This document shows positions 9,147 to 18,452 of a stretch of DNA of 45,963 bases, piece by piece (within the stretch, counting starts at the first letter, position 1; every line of letters begins with the position of its first letter). A program made the position numbers and the translations under genes. The stretch is from contig REEV01000083.1 in NCBI GenBank assembly GCA_007694915.1, positions 1-45,963 on the forward strand, in the 5' to 3' direction. The notes under the pieces were generated by a model that ran no database searches, was not told the origin of the DNA, and was given only the letters and a program-made list of their open reading frames with translations. The stretch is from Cyanobium sp. PLM2.Bin73. GTDB taxonomy: Bacteria; Cyanobacteriota; Cyanobacteriia; PCC-6307; Cyanobiaceae.

Positions 9147-10417
9147 GCGCCAGCGCCTGGGCCGCCGAGCGGCTGGCCTCCGAACGGCTGGCCGCCGCCG
9201 AGGCGGCGATCGCCCCCCTGGCCGCAACCCACACCGCCGCGGTGCAGCCCCGGCTGGAGCGGGTTCTGGCCGCCTTTGCCGCCGAGCGGGTGGGGGTGCA
9301 GCACTTCGCCTCGGTGAGCGGCTACGGCCATGGCGACCAGGGCCGGGAGGTGCTGGATCGGGTGTTCGCCCGGGTGCTGCAGGCCGAGGTCGCGGCAGTG
9401 CGCCTGCAGTTCGTGAGCGGCACCCACGCCATCGCCGCCGCCCTGTTCGGGGTGCTGCGACCCGGCGATCGGCTGCTGGCCCTCAGCGGCCGCCCCTACG
9501 ACACCCTCGAGGAGGTGATCGGCCTGCGCGGCAGCGGCCAGGGATCCCTGGCTGAGTTCGGCATCCGCTACGACGAGCTCGACCTGCTGCCCAATGGCGG
9601 CCTCGACTGGGACGGCCTGGCCGACGCCCTGGCGCCGCCCACCCGGATGGTGCTGATCCAGCGCAGCCGTGGCTACAGCTGGCGGCCATCGCTGGAGGTG
9701 GCCACGATCGGCGCTCTGGTGGAGCGGGTGAAGCGCCTGCAGCCGGGCTGTGTGGTGTTCGTGGACAACTGCTACGGCGAGCTGGTGGAGCCCCGGGAGC
9801 CCACCGCCGTGGGGGCCGACCTGATCGCCGGCTCGCTGATCAAGAACCTGGGCGGCACCATCGCCCCCACCGGCGGCTACGTGGCCGGCCGCGCCGAGCT
9901 GGTGGAGCAGGCCTGCTGCCGGCTCACCGCCCCGGGCATCGGCAGCGAGGGGGGCACCAGCTTCGATCTCAACCGTCTGCTGTTCCAGGGGCTGTTCCTG
10001 GCACCGCAGATGGTGGCCGAGGCGCTGATTTCAGCCGAGCTCACCGCCCAGGTGTTCCGTGACCTGGGCTTCGCCGTGGATCCCCTGCCTGGCGCCGCCC
10101 GCAGCGACGTGATCCAGGCCGTGCGGCTGGGTGATCCCGAGCTGCTGAAGGCCGTGTGCCGCGCCTTCCAGGCCGCCTCGCCCATCGGCGCCTACCTCGA
10201 TCCGGTGCCGGCGCCGATGCCCGGCTACGCCAGCGAGCTGCTGATGGCCGGCGGCACCTTCATCGATGGCAGCACCAGCGAGTTCTCCGCCGACGGGCCG
10301 CTGCGCGAGCCCTACGTGCTCTACGTGCAGGGCGGCACCCACCGGGCCCATGCCGCCATCGCCCTGCAACGGGCCCTGACGGCGATCAGCGAATCCCACC
10401 GCCTTCCGACAGACTGA
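9143..10417 (+). CDS. PLP-dependent lyase, aluminium-resistance / methionine gamma-lyase-like family
   Basis: The product is 424 residues of the fold-type I PLP family often annotated as cystathionine beta-lyase family protein involved in aluminium resistance. Landmarks in order are HFASVSGYGHGDQGREVLD near residue 55, the cofactor-phosphate region FVSGTHAIAAALFGVLRPGD, VVFVDNCYGELVE with the PLP-contacting Asp, and the Schiff-base lysine in GSLIKNLGGTIAPTGGY near residue 233. The C-terminus contains PMPGYASELLMAGGTFI. Length is normal. The natural substrate of the family is not established; sulfur amino acid cleavage is inferred from homology. It overlaps the upstream gene by four bases and lies 27 bases before gcvH. 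Confidence 0.85.
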   Translation: MSASAWAAERLASERLAAAEAAIAPLAATHTAAVQPRLERVLAAFAAERVGVQHFASVSGYGHGDQGREVLDRVFARVLQAEVAAVRLQFVSGTHAIAAALFGVLRPGDRLLALSGRPYDTLEEVIGLRGSGQGSLAEFGIRYDELDLLPNGGLDWDGLADALAPPTRMVLIQRSRGYSWRPSLEVATIGALVERVKRLQPGCVVFVDNCYGELVEPREPTAVGADLIAGSLIKNLGGTIAPTGGYVAGRAELVEQACCRLTAPGIGSEGGTSFDLNRLLFQGLFLAPQMVAEALISAELTAQVFRDLGFAVDPLPGAARSDVIQAVRLGDPELLKAVCRAFQAASPIGAYLDPVPAPMPGYASELLMAGGTFIDGSTSEFSADGPLREPYVLYVQGGTHRAHAAIALQRALTAISESHRLPTD

Positions 10418-10444
10418 GCGGCACCGAATCCGGGCCCGTCTGCC

Positions 10445-10837
10445 ATGGCGCTCAGCTTCCCCAGCGACTGCCGCTACGCCGACAGCCATGAATACGTGCG
10501 GCCGGAGGGGGAGCGCGTGCGCCTCGGTCTCAGTGCCTTCGCCGTGGATCAGCTTGGCGACATCGTCTTCGTGGAGCTGCCGGAGGTGGGGGCCGAGCTC
10601 AGCTGTGGCCAGACCTTCGGCAGTGTGGAGTCGGTGAAGGCGGTGGAGGATCTTCTGGCGCCCATCAGCGGCGTGGTGGAAGCCCGCAACGAGGCGGTGC
10701 TGGCCAACCCCGAGGAGCTGCAGAACGACCCCTATGGCGAGGGCTGGCTGCTGCTGGTGCGTCCCGGAGCGCCCGAGCAGCTCGACGCCCTGATGCCTGC
10801 CGACACCTATGCCACCAAGGTGCAGGGCCAGTCATGA
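10445..10837 (+). CDS. gcvH: Glycine cleavage system H protein
   Basis: This lipoyl carrier shuttles the methylamine intermediate of glycine decarboxylation between the P, T and L proteins, central to photorespiratory glycine breakdown in cyanobacteria. The product is 130 residues, the standard length. Landmarks are [10 protein letters not shown] at the N-terminus, [13 protein letters not shown], and the lipoylation site [19 protein letters not shown] near residue 65, where the Lys of SVKAV carries lipoate. The C-terminus has [12 protein letters not shown]. Start ATG 10445. Its TGA overlaps the gcvP ATG (ATGA), so H and P are translationally coupled. gcvT is not in this window. Confidence 0.96.
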   Translation: MALSFPSDCRYADSHEYVRPEGERVRLGLSAFAVDQLGDIVFVELPEVGAELSCGQTFGSVESVKAVEDLLAPISGVVEARNEAVLANPEELQNDPYGEGWLLLVRPGAPEQLDALMPADTYATKVQGQS

Positions 10838-13800
10838 ACGGGCGGACGGCGATGACCAGGACGGAGTTCAGCGAGCGCCACCTGGGCCCGGGTGCCTCCG
10901 AGCAGGCCCGGATGCTGGCCGAGCTGGGGCTGGACAGCCTGGAGCAGCTGGCCGAGCAGGTGGTGCCGGCCGACATCCTGCTGCCCCCCGAGGCCGCCGC
11001 CGAGGGCTTGCCCAAGCCCTGCGACGAGGCCCTGGCCCTGGCCGAGCTGGCCGCGATCGCCGCCCGGAATCGGGTGGTGCGATCGCTCATCGGCCAGGGG
11101 TACTACGGCACGGCCACCCCGGCGCTGATCCAGCGCCATGTGTTCGAGAACCCTGCCTGGTACACCGCCTATACCCCCTACCAGGCCGAGATCGCCCAGG
11201 GCCGCCTCGAGGCCCTGCTCAACTTCCAGACCCTGATCAGCGAGCTCACCGGCCTGCCGATCGCCAACGCCTCCCTGCTCGATGAGGCCACCGCCGCCGC
11301 CGAGGCCATGGCCCTGGCCCGGGCGGTCTGCGGGCGGCCCGGCGCCGCCCGCTTCCTGGTGGACCGCCAGGTGTTCCCCCAGACCCTGGCGGTGCTGCAG
11401 ACCCGGGCTGAGCCCCTCGGCATCAGCCTGGAGCTGGTGGACGCCGAAGGCCTGGCCACCCAGGCTGCCGCCGGCGATGTGCCGGCCCTGAGCGCCGATG
11501 CCTTCGGTCTGCTGCTGCAGCTGCCCGGCGACCGCGGCCGGCTCTGGGATCCGGCGCCGCTGCTGGCCGCCGCCGGCGAGGCCGGGCTGATCCGGGCCGT
11601 GGCCATCGATCCCCTCGCCCAGGTGCTGCTGGCGCCGGTGGGCGAGCTGGGGGCCGACATCGCCGTGGGCAGCGCCCAGCGCTACGGCGTGCCCATGGGT
11701 GGCGGCGGCCCCCATGCGGCCTTTTTCGCCACCCGTGAGGCCTACAAGCGCCAGATCCCCGGCCGCCTGGTGGGGCGCTCCCGCGATGCCGAGGGCCGCC
11801 CGGCCCTGCGCCTGGCCCTGCAGACTCGCGAGCAGCACATCCGCCGCGACCGGGCCACCAGCAACATCTGCACCGCCCAGGTGCTGCTGGCGGTGATGGC
11901 CGGCTTCTACGCCGTGCACCACGGTCCGGATGGCCTGGCGGCCATCGCCGCCCGCATCGCCCGCCTGCGCCAGGCCCTGGTGGCGGCCCTGGCGGCCCTG
12001 GGCCTTGAAAGCGAAGCCGGTCCCGGCTTCGGCACCGTGGTGCTGCCCGCCGCCGATCCCGACGGCCTGCTAGCCGCCGCCCTGGCCGGCGGCTTCAACC
12101 TGCGCCGCCACCCGGATGGGGTGGGCATCAGCCTCGATGAGTGCAGCGGCGTGGCCGAGCTGCGCCAGCTGCTGGCGGCCCTGGCGGGAGCGCCGGGTGC
12201 CGGCGCCCCTTCAGCCACCGGCGCCCCAGCCGCACCCGTGCCGACCGCCCTGGCCGCCGCCTGGGATGCCCTGGAGCGGGCCCTGGAGCAGCCTGATCAG
12301 CTCTGGCAGCAGGCCTGGCAGGGCGGCTCCAGCCCCCTGCCCCGCCGCCAGGGACCCTGGCTGAGCCAGCCGGTGTTCCACCAGCACCGCAGCGAAACCG
12401 AACTGCTGCGCTACATCCAGCGCCTGGTGGCCCGCGATTTCTCCCTGGTGCACGGGATGATCCCGCTGGGCAGCTGCACCATGAAGCTCAACGCGGCGGC
12501 CGAGCTGCTGCCGGTGAGCTGGCCCGCCTTCGCCCAGCTGCACCCCTTCGCCCCCGCCGACCAGCGGGCCGGCTACGGACGCCTGGCGGCCGAGCTGGAG
12601 CAGTGGCTGGCGGCGATCACCGGCTTCGCCGGCGTGTCGCTGCAGCCCAACGCCGGCTCCCAGGGGGAATACGCGGGCCTGCTGGCGATCCGCGCCTGGC
12701 ACCGCAGCCGCGGCGAGCAGCACCGGGACGTGTGCCTGATCCCCACCAGTGCCCACGGCACCAACCCGGCCAGCGCTGTGATGGCGGGGCTGCGGGTGGT
12801 GGCGGTGGCCTGTGACGGGCAGGGCAACGTGGATCTGGCCGATCTGGAGGCCAAGGCCGACGCCCACGCCGGTCGACTGGCAGCCCTGATGGTCACCTAC
12901 CCCTCCACCCACGGGGTGTTCGAGCCCGCCATCCGCCGCATCTGCGCGCTGGTGCACGAGCGCGGCGGCCAGGTGTACCTCGACGGCGCCAACCTCAACG
13001 CCCAGGTGGGGCTGTGCAAACCGGGGCTCTACGGGGCCGATGTCTGCCACCTCAACCTGCACAAGACCTTCTGCATCCCCCATGGCGGCGGCGGACCGGG
13101 GGTGGGGCCGATCGCCGTCGCCGCGCACCTGCTGCCCTTCCTGCCCGGGGCCCCCGGCGAGCACGGGGCGGCGGTGGGGCCGGTGGCGGCGGCGTCCCTG
13201 GGCAGCGCCTCGATCCTGCCGATCAGCTGGATGTACATCCGCATGATGGGCGGTTCCGGCCTGCGCACCGCCAGCCAGGTGGCCCTGCTGGCCGCCAACC
13301 TGATCGCCGAGCGGCTCCAGCCCCACTTTCCGGTGCTCTATCGCGGCAGCGGTGGAGAGGCGGGTCGGGGCCGGGTGGCCCACGAGTGCATCCTCGATCT
13401 GCGGCCGCTCAAGCGCAGCTGCGGTCTGGAGGTGGACGACCTGGCCAAGCGCCTCATGGACTACGGCTTCCATGCCCCCACCGTGAGCTGGCCGGTGGCC
13501 GGCACGGTGATGGTGGAGCCCACCGAGAGCGAATCCCTGGCGGAACTCAACCGCTTCTGCGCCGCCATGATCGCCATCCGCGCCGAGGCGGCTGCCATCG
13601 AGCGGGGCGAGGCCGACTCCCTCGACAACCCTCTCAAGCGTGCTCCCCACACCCTGGCGGCGCTCACCGCCGAGGACTGGGGGCGGCCCTACACCCGGGC
13701 GCAGGCCGCCTTCCCGGCGGGGGAGGAGCAGCGGCAGCAGAAGTTCTGGCCGGCGGTGGCCCGGGTCGACAACGCCTATGGCGATCGCAACCTGGTGTGC

Positions 13801-13893
13801 ACCTGCCCGTCAGTGGAGGAGCTGGCGGAGGTCGACTCGGTGGAGGATGGCCGGCCCGCCGCTCAGGCCGATCCGGCCGTGGCCCTGGCCTGA
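10834..13893 (+). CDS. gcvP: Glycine dehydrogenase (decarboxylating), P protein
   Basis: This PLP enzyme decarboxylates glycine and passes the aminomethyl group to lipoyl-GcvH. The product is 1,019 residues: the single-chain form with two homologous aminotransferase-like halves. The N-terminal half begins at [17 protein letters not shown] and includes [20 protein letters not shown]. The C-terminal half has [49 protein letters not shown] and the PLP lysine in [20 protein letters not shown] near residue 743. It overlaps gcvH by four bases. ATG 10834 is used; ATG 10852 six codons later is a possible alternative. The last 30 residues are variable, acidic and Ala-rich. The PLP lyase upstream may be cotranscribed. 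Confidence 0.97.
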   Translation: MNGRTAMTRTEFSERHLGPGASEQARMLAELGLDSLEQLAEQVVPADILLPPEAAAEGLPKPCDEALALAELAAIAARNRVVRSLIGQGYYGTATPALIQRHVFENPAWYTAYTPYQAEIAQGRLEALLNFQTLISELTGLPIANASLLDEATAAAEAMALARAVCGRPGAARFLVDRQVFPQTLAVLQTRAEPLGISLELVDAEGLATQAAAGDVPALSADAFGLLLQLPGDRGRLWDPAPLLAAAGEAGLIRAVAIDPLAQVLLAPVGELGADIAVGSAQRYGVPMGGGGPHAAFFATREAYKRQIPGRLVGRSRDAEGRPALRLALQTREQHIRRDRATSNICTAQVLLAVMAGFYAVHHGPDGLAAIAARIARLRQALVAALAALGLESEAGPGFGTVVLPAADPDGLLAAALAGGFNLRRHPDGVGISLDECSGVAELRQLLAALAGAPGAGAPSATGAPAAPVPTALAAAWDALERALEQPDQLWQQAWQGGSSPLPRRQGPWLSQPVFHQHRSETELLRYIQRLVARDFSLVHGMIPLGSCTMKLNAAAELLPVSWPAFAQLHPFAPADQRAGYGRLAAELEQWLAAITGFAGVSLQPNAGSQGEYAGLLAIRAWHRSRGEQHRDVCLIPTSAHGTNPASAVMAGLRVVAVACDGQGNVDLADLEAKADAHAGRLAALMVTYPSTHGVFEPAIRRICALVHERGGQVYLDGANLNAQVGLCKPGLYGADVCHLNLHKTFCIPHGGGGPGVGPIAVAAHLLPFLPGAPGEHGAAVGPVAAASLGSASILPISWMYIRMMGGSGLRTASQVALLAANLIAERLQPHFPVLYRGSGGEAGRGRVAHECILDLRPLKRSCGLEVDDLAKRLMDYGFHAPTVSWPVAGTVMVEPTESESLAELNRFCAAMIAIRAEAAAIERGEADSLDNPLKRAPHTLAALTAEDWGRPYTRAQAAFPAGEEQRQQKFWPAVARVDNAYGDRNLVCTCPSVEELAEVDSVEDGRPAAQADPAVALA

Positions 13894-14031
13894 GGGCGAT
13901 CCGGGGCCATAATGTGCCCGGGCGAACCTGAAATCCTCAGGTTTTCTTTGGTACCTGGCCCTTGCCGTTGCGGTCCCCTTGTGGTGCAACTGCAACGGCC
14001 AGCTACTTGTCCGCTTTCCGGTGTGTGGATC

Positions 14032-14244
14032 ATGAACGGCAGTACTTCAGGCGGACCGCCCTCCGGCCGTGATGCCAGCGGCGGCACCAGCTCAGGCACC
14101 AGCTCAGGCACCAACGTGGTGCGGGTGCCGTTCGGCGTGCGCCGCGCCCGCCGCAGCCGTCCGGCCCGGCCCGAACGCTGGGCCACCGTGGTGCTGCCCT
14201 TCCAGAGCGGCAGCGATCCCACCCCGCCGCCCCAGGCGGCCTGA
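14032..14244 (+). CDS. Small basic protein with Ser-Gly-Thr repeats
   Basis: The product is about 70 residues from ATG 14032 (MNGSTSGGPPSGRD). The N-terminal third is a low-complexity Ser/Gly/Thr linker containing SSGTSSGT; the middle is strongly basic ([20 protein letters not shown]); the end is WATVVLPFQSGSDPTPPP. I do not recognise a family, but the organised basic core and conserved-looking WATVVLPFQ suggest a real small protein. An upstream in-frame ATG at 13912 would add 40 residues but lies only 19 bases from the gcvP stop. The spacer 13894-14031 may hold its own promoter; I could not identify one with confidence. Convergent with flv1 across 29 bases. Confidence 0.5.
   Translation: MNGSTSGGPPSGRDASGGTSSGTSSGTNVVRVPFGVRRARRSRPARPERWATVVLPFQSGSDPTPPPQAA
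14083..14113. repeat. 12-base tandem repeat inside the small basic protein
   Basis: GGCACCAGCTCA occurs twice perfectly (14083-14094, 14095-14106) followed by a partial third copy. It encodes the GTSSGTSSGT linker and is an obvious site for length variation between strains. Confidence 0.75.
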
Positions 14245-14273
14245 CGCGCCCGCTGGCCTCCTGCCCGCGCCGA

Positions 14274-16112
14274 TCAGTAGTTGGCGCCGCTGCGGCGCTG
14301 GTGCACCGCCGTGGTGGCGCTGGCATCCAGCACGGCGCCGCGCTCCACCTGGGCGTAGAGCAGCCAGTGGTCGCCGCACTCCATGCGCTGCTGCACCCTG
14401 GCCTCCAGCCAGGCCAGGGCCTCAGGCAGCAACGGCTGGCCGCCGGGGCTGGTCTCCAGCTCCAGGCCGGAAAAGCGATCGGCTCCCGGGGTGAAGGGTT
14501 TGAGGAACTGGCGCATCGGCCCGTTCTCCCGGCCGGCCGCCAGCACGTTGAGGGCGAAGCGGTCGCCGATGTGCAGCAGGGTTTCCACCGCCCGCTCCTT
14601 GGCTACGGCCACCGTGAAGCCCGGTGGCGTGAAACTGGCCTGGCTGACCCAGCTGGCCACCATGGCGCCGCTGAGGCGGCCCTCGCCCTCCCCCTTCACC
14701 GTGGTGAGCACGCACAGCGACCCCAGCACCCGGCCCAGGGCCTGGATCGCCGGTTCGCTGCGGCTCTCCTGCATCCCGCCCGCAGCCGTGCGCCGATCGC
14801 TGCGCTTCTGGGCCGTCCGCAGCTGCCGACCGAGGGCGGTGCCCGTTTCCTCGATGGCCTTGAGGCGGGCTGCATCGGGGCTGAACTTCACCTTGATGGG
14901 CTCGAAGGCGAACTGGAAGCCGCCATCGCGCAGCTTGCTCTCCAGCAGGTCGAGCGCTTCTCCGCTCCAGCCGAAGCTGCCGAACACCCCCACCGGCTTG
15001 GCGCGGTCGCCCTCGGCCAGCACCGTGCCCAGGGCTGAGACGATCGGCGTGGGTGCGTGGCCTCCCAGAGTGGGCGAGCCGATCAGCAGGGCGTCACAGG
15101 AGCGGATCACCTCCAGCAGGTGCTCCGGTTCGCTGAACTCGCAGTTGATGCTCTCCACCCGCACGCCGGTGCGCGCCACCCCCTGGGCGAGAGCATCGGC
15201 GATGGCGGCGGTGTTGCCGTAGGCGCTGGCGAACAGCAGCGCCACCGACTGGCTGCTGCGTTCGCTGCTCTCGCCCCAGCGCCGGTAGTCGGCCAGCAGG
15301 CTGCGCCAGCTCTCGGCGATCGCCGGGCCATGCCCGGGAGCGATGGTGCGGATCTCCAGCTCCTCGAGCCGGTCCACCACCGTCTCCACCTGACGGGCCA
15401 TGGGGGCCATCAGGCAGTCGTAGAAATAGCGGCGGTCTTCCTCGCTGCTGCTGCGGTTGGTCTCCGCCCAGCGCTCGCTGCAGAGGTGGGCGGCGAAGAA
15501 CTTGCCGCTCATCAGCAGGCCGGTGGTCTCCTCGAAGGCCAGCAGGGCTCCCGGCCAGCGGGGGGTTGGGGCCGGGATCAGGCGCAGCACATGGCCGCCG
15601 CCCAGTTCGCGGCCGGCCTCCTGCTTCACCACATCCAGGGGCGGCAGCGGCGGCGGCTCGCTGGTGGGCGGCTCGTCGGCAGTGCCCGCCTGGGTGGGTT
15701 TGCGCTGGCTCCAGAGCTGCTCCAGCAGCCGCGCCCCGGGGTTGGACACCACCAGCATCAGGGCGGGCCAGCGTTCGGCCAGCTGACGCAGCAGGGCCAC
15801 CCGGTTGGGGTTCACGTGGCCCACCACCACCTTCAGGGCGGCGTCGGCCGGCACCAGGGCCGCCAGCTGCTCCAGGTAGGGCTTGGCGAAGGAGGCCCCC
15901 GGCGGGTGCACCAGCACCGGCGGCATCGGGCGCCCGATGCTGCTGCTGCCCGGCAGGAACAGGAAGCTGTTGGCGCTGGTGCCGCGCTCCAGGCCGTACT
16001 CCACCTCGAAGCGCAGCCGGGAGGGGCTCAGGCCCCGCAGGCACACCAGCCCCTGATCGATCGGCAGCACCAGCACGCGCCGGTCGCTGGCCACCGCAGC
16101 GCTGGCCGCCAT
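14274..16112 (-). CDS. flv1: Flavodiiron protein Flv1-type (diflavin flavoprotein)
   Basis: The 612-residue cyanobacterial class-C flavodiiron protein has a metallo-beta-lactamase-like domain (about 1-270), a flavodoxin-like domain (about 285-430, with FASAYGNTAAIADAL as FMN loop) and a flavin-reductase-like domain (about 455-612, with GAMVASWVSQASFTPPG). With Flv3 it reduces O2 to water using photosynthetic electrons. The di-iron ligands are largely lost: the HxExDH motif reads GHVNPNR near residue 97, the next His position reads PRWPG near 183, and the Asp position reads SGKFF near 203, while the last His survives in PGHGP. Such a non-canonical site is typical of Flv1 partners, so this is probably natural. 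A Pro/Glu-rich insert lies near residues 140-160. Its ATG overlaps the flv3 stop by one base (TGATG). Confidence 0.92.
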   Translation of the reverse strand: MAASAAVASDRRVLVLPIDQGLVCLRGLSPSRLRFEVEYGLERGTSANSFLFLPGSSSIGRPMPPVLVHPPGASFAKPYLEQLAALVPADAALKVVVGHVNPNRVALLRQLAERWPALMLVVSNPGARLLEQLWSQRKPTQAGTADEPPTSEPPPLPPLDVVKQEAGRELGGGHVLRLIPAPTPRWPGALLAFEETTGLLMSGKFFAAHLCSERWAETNRSSSEEDRRYFYDCLMAPMARQVETVVDRLEELEIRTIAPGHGPAIAESWRSLLADYRRWGESSERSSQSVALLFASAYGNTAAIADALAQGVARTGVRVESINCEFSEPEHLLEVIRSCDALLIGSPTLGGHAPTPIVSALGTVLAEGDRAKPVGVFGSFGWSGEALDLLESKLRDGGFQFAFEPIKVKFSPDAARLKAIEETGTALGRQLRTAQKRSDRRTAAGGMQESRSEPAIQALGRVLGSLCVLTTVKGEGEGRLSGAMVASWVSQASFTPPGFTVAVAKERAVETLLHIGDRFALNVLAAGRENGPMRQFLKPFTPGADRFSGLELETSPGGQPLLPEALAWLEARVQQRMECGDHWLLYAQVERGAVLDASATTAVHQRRSGANY

Positions 16113-17890
16113 CAGTAGTGGTTCCCCACCTTGCGGTGATGCACGGCGGTGTGGGCCTGGGTGTCGGCCACATTGCCCTGCTCCACCACGGCGTAGATGA
16201 TCCAGTGGTCGGGACCCTCGAGGCGCTGCACCACCCGGCAGCCCAGGAAGGCCAGGGCGTCACCGAGCACCGGTCCGCCGGTGGCCATCCCATCCAGGGT
16301 GCTGACGCCGGCGAAGCGGTCGGCGCCGGGCGGGAAGCGGCGCAGGAAATGGCGCAGCAGCTCCTGGTGGTTGTGCTCCCCGAGGATGTTGAGCACGAAG
16401 CGGTCATCCACCTGCATCAGCGCCTCGATCGCCCGGTCCTTGGCCACGGCCACGGTGATCCCCGGCGGATCGAAGCTGGCCTGGCTCACCCAGCTGGCCA
16501 CCATGGCGCCGCTGCGGGCGTCGGGCCCCTCGCCCTGGCGCGCCGTCACCACGTAGAGCCCGCCCGAGAGGCGGCCGAGGGCCTTGTCCAGGTCGCCATC
16601 GAGGGCCTTCATGGCGGCGATGGTTCTGGCCTTGGTGAGCAGCTGGCCCAGGTCGGTGCCGGCCTCCTCGCAGCGCTGGTAGTCGCCGGTGTGGGGCACC
16701 TGGCGGATGCGCAGGGGCTCGAAGGCGCTCTTCTGGCCCAGGGCCCGCAGCTGGCCGGCCACGGTGTCGATTGGCTGGTCGTTGCCGCCGAAGGCGTCGT
16801 AGCAGGCCACCCATTGCTTGGGCTTGAGGGCCGCCAGCAGGGTGCCCACCGAGGCCTGCAGATCGGCGTCGGGTTCGGCCGGCCAGGTGGGCACCACCAC
16901 CGCCGCCGCCTCACCCACCAGCGCCGAGAGCTCCTGGGTATCGGTGGCGCGCAGGTCCACCAGCTGCACCTGGGCGCCGGCCTTGTCGATGCCGTGGGCG
17001 ATCGCCTGGCTGAGGCGGTCGCAGAAGCCGTACTGGCTCACGTAGCAAACGGCGACGTAGGTCTCGCCGGCGCTGCGCTCACTGCTCCAGCTGCGGTAGT
17101 CGTCGAGCCAGAGGCTCAGGTGGTGGCGCAGCAGCGGGCCATGGCCCACGGCGATGGTGGAGATCTCGGGCAGGGCGTCCATGCGCTTCATCGCCTGCAG
17201 CACGCTGCGGGCGTTGGGCCCCATCAGGCACTCGTAGTAGAAGCGGAAATCCGGGGCGATGGCGCCGGGATCCACATCAAAAAGATCCTCGGAGCAGTAA
17301 TGCAGGCCGAAGGCATCGCAGGTGTAGAGGATGCCGGTGCCGTGATCAAAGGAGAAGATCGTGTCCGGCCAGTGCAGATTGGGAGCGCTCAGAAACGCGA
17401 AGCGGTGCCGCACGCCGCTCTCGGGGTTGGTGCCCAGATCCAGCTCCTCGCCGCTCTTCACTGCCCGGCTCCGGAACGGCCGGTGCACCTGGTCTTCGAG
17501 AAACTGGATGGCCACCTTGGAGGCCACGATCTCGATCTCCGGGTTGAGCTCCAGCAGGTGGCCGATCAGGCCGGAGTGGTCGGGCTCGGTGTGGCTCACG
17601 ATCAGGTGATCGATGGCCTTCGGGTCGATCTGCTCCTCCAGCAGCGGCAACCAGGAGCCGGCGAACTTGAGGTGGCTGGTGTCGATCAGGGCGGTGCGCT
17701 CCCCCCGCACCAGAAAGCTGTTGTAGGTGGTGCCGTTGCGCAGGCCGAACTCGATGTCGAAGCGGCTGCGGTCCCAGTCGAGTGAGCGAATGGCAGTGGT
17801 GTCGGCGGCGATCTCCTGCCGCTGGAGGCTCAGGCGCGGCTCGGCCTGGGGGCCCGTGGTGGAGGCGACGGCGGGGGCTGGGGCCGGCAT
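16112..17890 (-). CDS. flv3: Flavodiiron protein Flv3-type (diflavin flavoprotein)
   Basis: The 592-residue class-C flavodiiron protein pairs with Flv1 in Mehler-like oxygen photoreduction. The N-terminal di-iron domain keeps the complete ligand set: SHTEPDHSG near residue 97, NLHWPDTIF near 170, CDAFGLHYCSEDLFD near 190 and VGHGPLLRHH near 248. The flavodoxin domain follows (VCYVSQYGFCDRLSQAIAHG near 280), then the flavin-reductase domain with SGAMVASWVSQASFDPPG. The ATG at 17890 is preceded by a perfect AGGAGG eight bases upstream. It lies 34 bases after the MEKHL gene stop, on the same strand, so it may be cotranscribed with the SNF2-SWIM-MEKHL genes. flv1 follows with a one-base overlap. 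Confidence 0.94.
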   Translation of the reverse strand: MPAPAPAVASTTGPQAEPRLSLQRQEIAADTTAIRSLDWDRSRFDIEFGLRNGTTYNSFLVRGERTALIDTSHLKFAGSWLPLLEEQIDPKAIDHLIVSHTEPDHSGLIGHLLELNPEIEIVASKVAIQFLEDQVHRPFRSRAVKSGEELDLGTNPESGVRHRFAFLSAPNLHWPDTIFSFDHGTGILYTCDAFGLHYCSEDLFDVDPGAIAPDFRFYYECLMGPNARSVLQAMKRMDALPEISTIAVGHGPLLRHHLSLWLDDYRSWSSERSAGETYVAVCYVSQYGFCDRLSQAIAHGIDKAGAQVQLVDLRATDTQELSALVGEAAAVVVPTWPAEPDADLQASVGTLLAALKPKQWVACYDAFGGNDQPIDTVAGQLRALGQKSAFEPLRIRQVPHTGDYQRCEEAGTDLGQLLTKARTIAAMKALDGDLDKALGRLSGGLYVVTARQGEGPDARSGAMVASWVSQASFDPPGITVAVAKDRAIEALMQVDDRFVLNILGEHNHQELLRHFLRRFPPGADRFAGVSTLDGMATGGPVLGDALAFLGCRVVQRLEGPDHWIIYAVVEQGNVADTQAHTAVHHRKVGNHY

Positions 17891-17898
17891 GGTCCGAT

Positions 17899-17904
17899 CC
17901 TCCT
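17899..17904 (-). promoter_or_regulatory. Perfect Shine-Dalgarno of flv3
   Basis: AGGAGG on the minus strand, eight bases before the flv3 ATG at 17890. It stands out because many genes in this window have weak or no recognisable Shine-Dalgarno, and it fixes the flv3 start. Confidence 0.75.
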
Positions 17905-17924
17905 GAGACGACGGGGTGCGGGGG

Positions 17925-18452
17925 TCAGCCTAGGGAGGAGGGTCTGGGCTCAGGCAGCCACCACCAGCTGCTGAAGCGGGCCGCCTGGCCGCAGGGCTGG
18001 CCCTGGGCATCGGGCAGGGTCCAGAGGCGGGCGCCGGTGATCTGGAAGCGCCGGCCACCGCTGTCCACGCGGATGCCGCTGTAGTGCTGCAGGGCACCGC
18101 CGCCCTGGGCCCGGCGCAGGGCCTGGCCGCGGCTGCCGCGCTCCGCTCGCGGTGCGGTGAGCCGCGAGGGCATCCCCACCAGCTCTCCCCAGCGGCGCCG
18201 CCACAGGCCCAGGGCGGCCCGGTTGGCATAGGTGAGCCGCGGGCCGGGGTCTGCCCCGGGGTCCTGGCCGTCGTGGGCGAGCACCACCAGCGGCGCGGCG
18301 AATAGGGCCTGGGCCCACTGCAGCGGGCTGGCGTCAGCGGCCAGTCCGGCCACCAGGGGCGTGCCGAAGGCATGGCTGTGGCTCGCGAGGATGCGCTTCG
18401 CCAGGGCCACTGTGGGGACCGTGAGCCACGGCGACGGAGCGGGTTCAGGCAC
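17925..18452 (-). CDS. MEKHL domain protein
   Basis: The product is about 175 residues, matching the stand-alone MEKHL-domain proteins of cyanobacteria, a PAS-related sensory fold also found at the C-terminus of plant class III HD-ZIP factors. Seen are ILASHSHAFGTPLVAG, ALFAAPLVVLAHDG, LTYANRAALGLWRRRWGELV, GMPSRLTAPRAERGSR and HYSGIRVDSGGRRFQI, and the end GQAARFSSWWWL. These agree with my recollection of the family. I place the start at GTG 18452, which overlaps the SWIM gene stop (GTGCCTGA); the long upstream extension in this frame is antisense-like low complexity. No membrane helix. Ligand unknown. Position between a SWIM protein and flv3 suggests shared transcription. Confidence 0.75.
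   Translation of the reverse strand: MPEPAPSPWLTVPTVALAKRILASHSHAFGTPLVAGLAADASPLQWAQALFAAPLVVLAHDGQDPGADPGPRLTYANRAALGLWRRRWGELVGMPSRLTAPRAERGSRGQALRRAQGGGALQHYSGIRVDSGGRRFQITGARLWTLPDAQGQPCGQAARFSSWWWLPEPRPSSLG

Noticed and set aside
15566-17785. A 739-codon plus-strand frame opposite flv3/flv1
   Set aside because: Antisense shadow of the flavodiiron genes; no motif or domain could be recognised.
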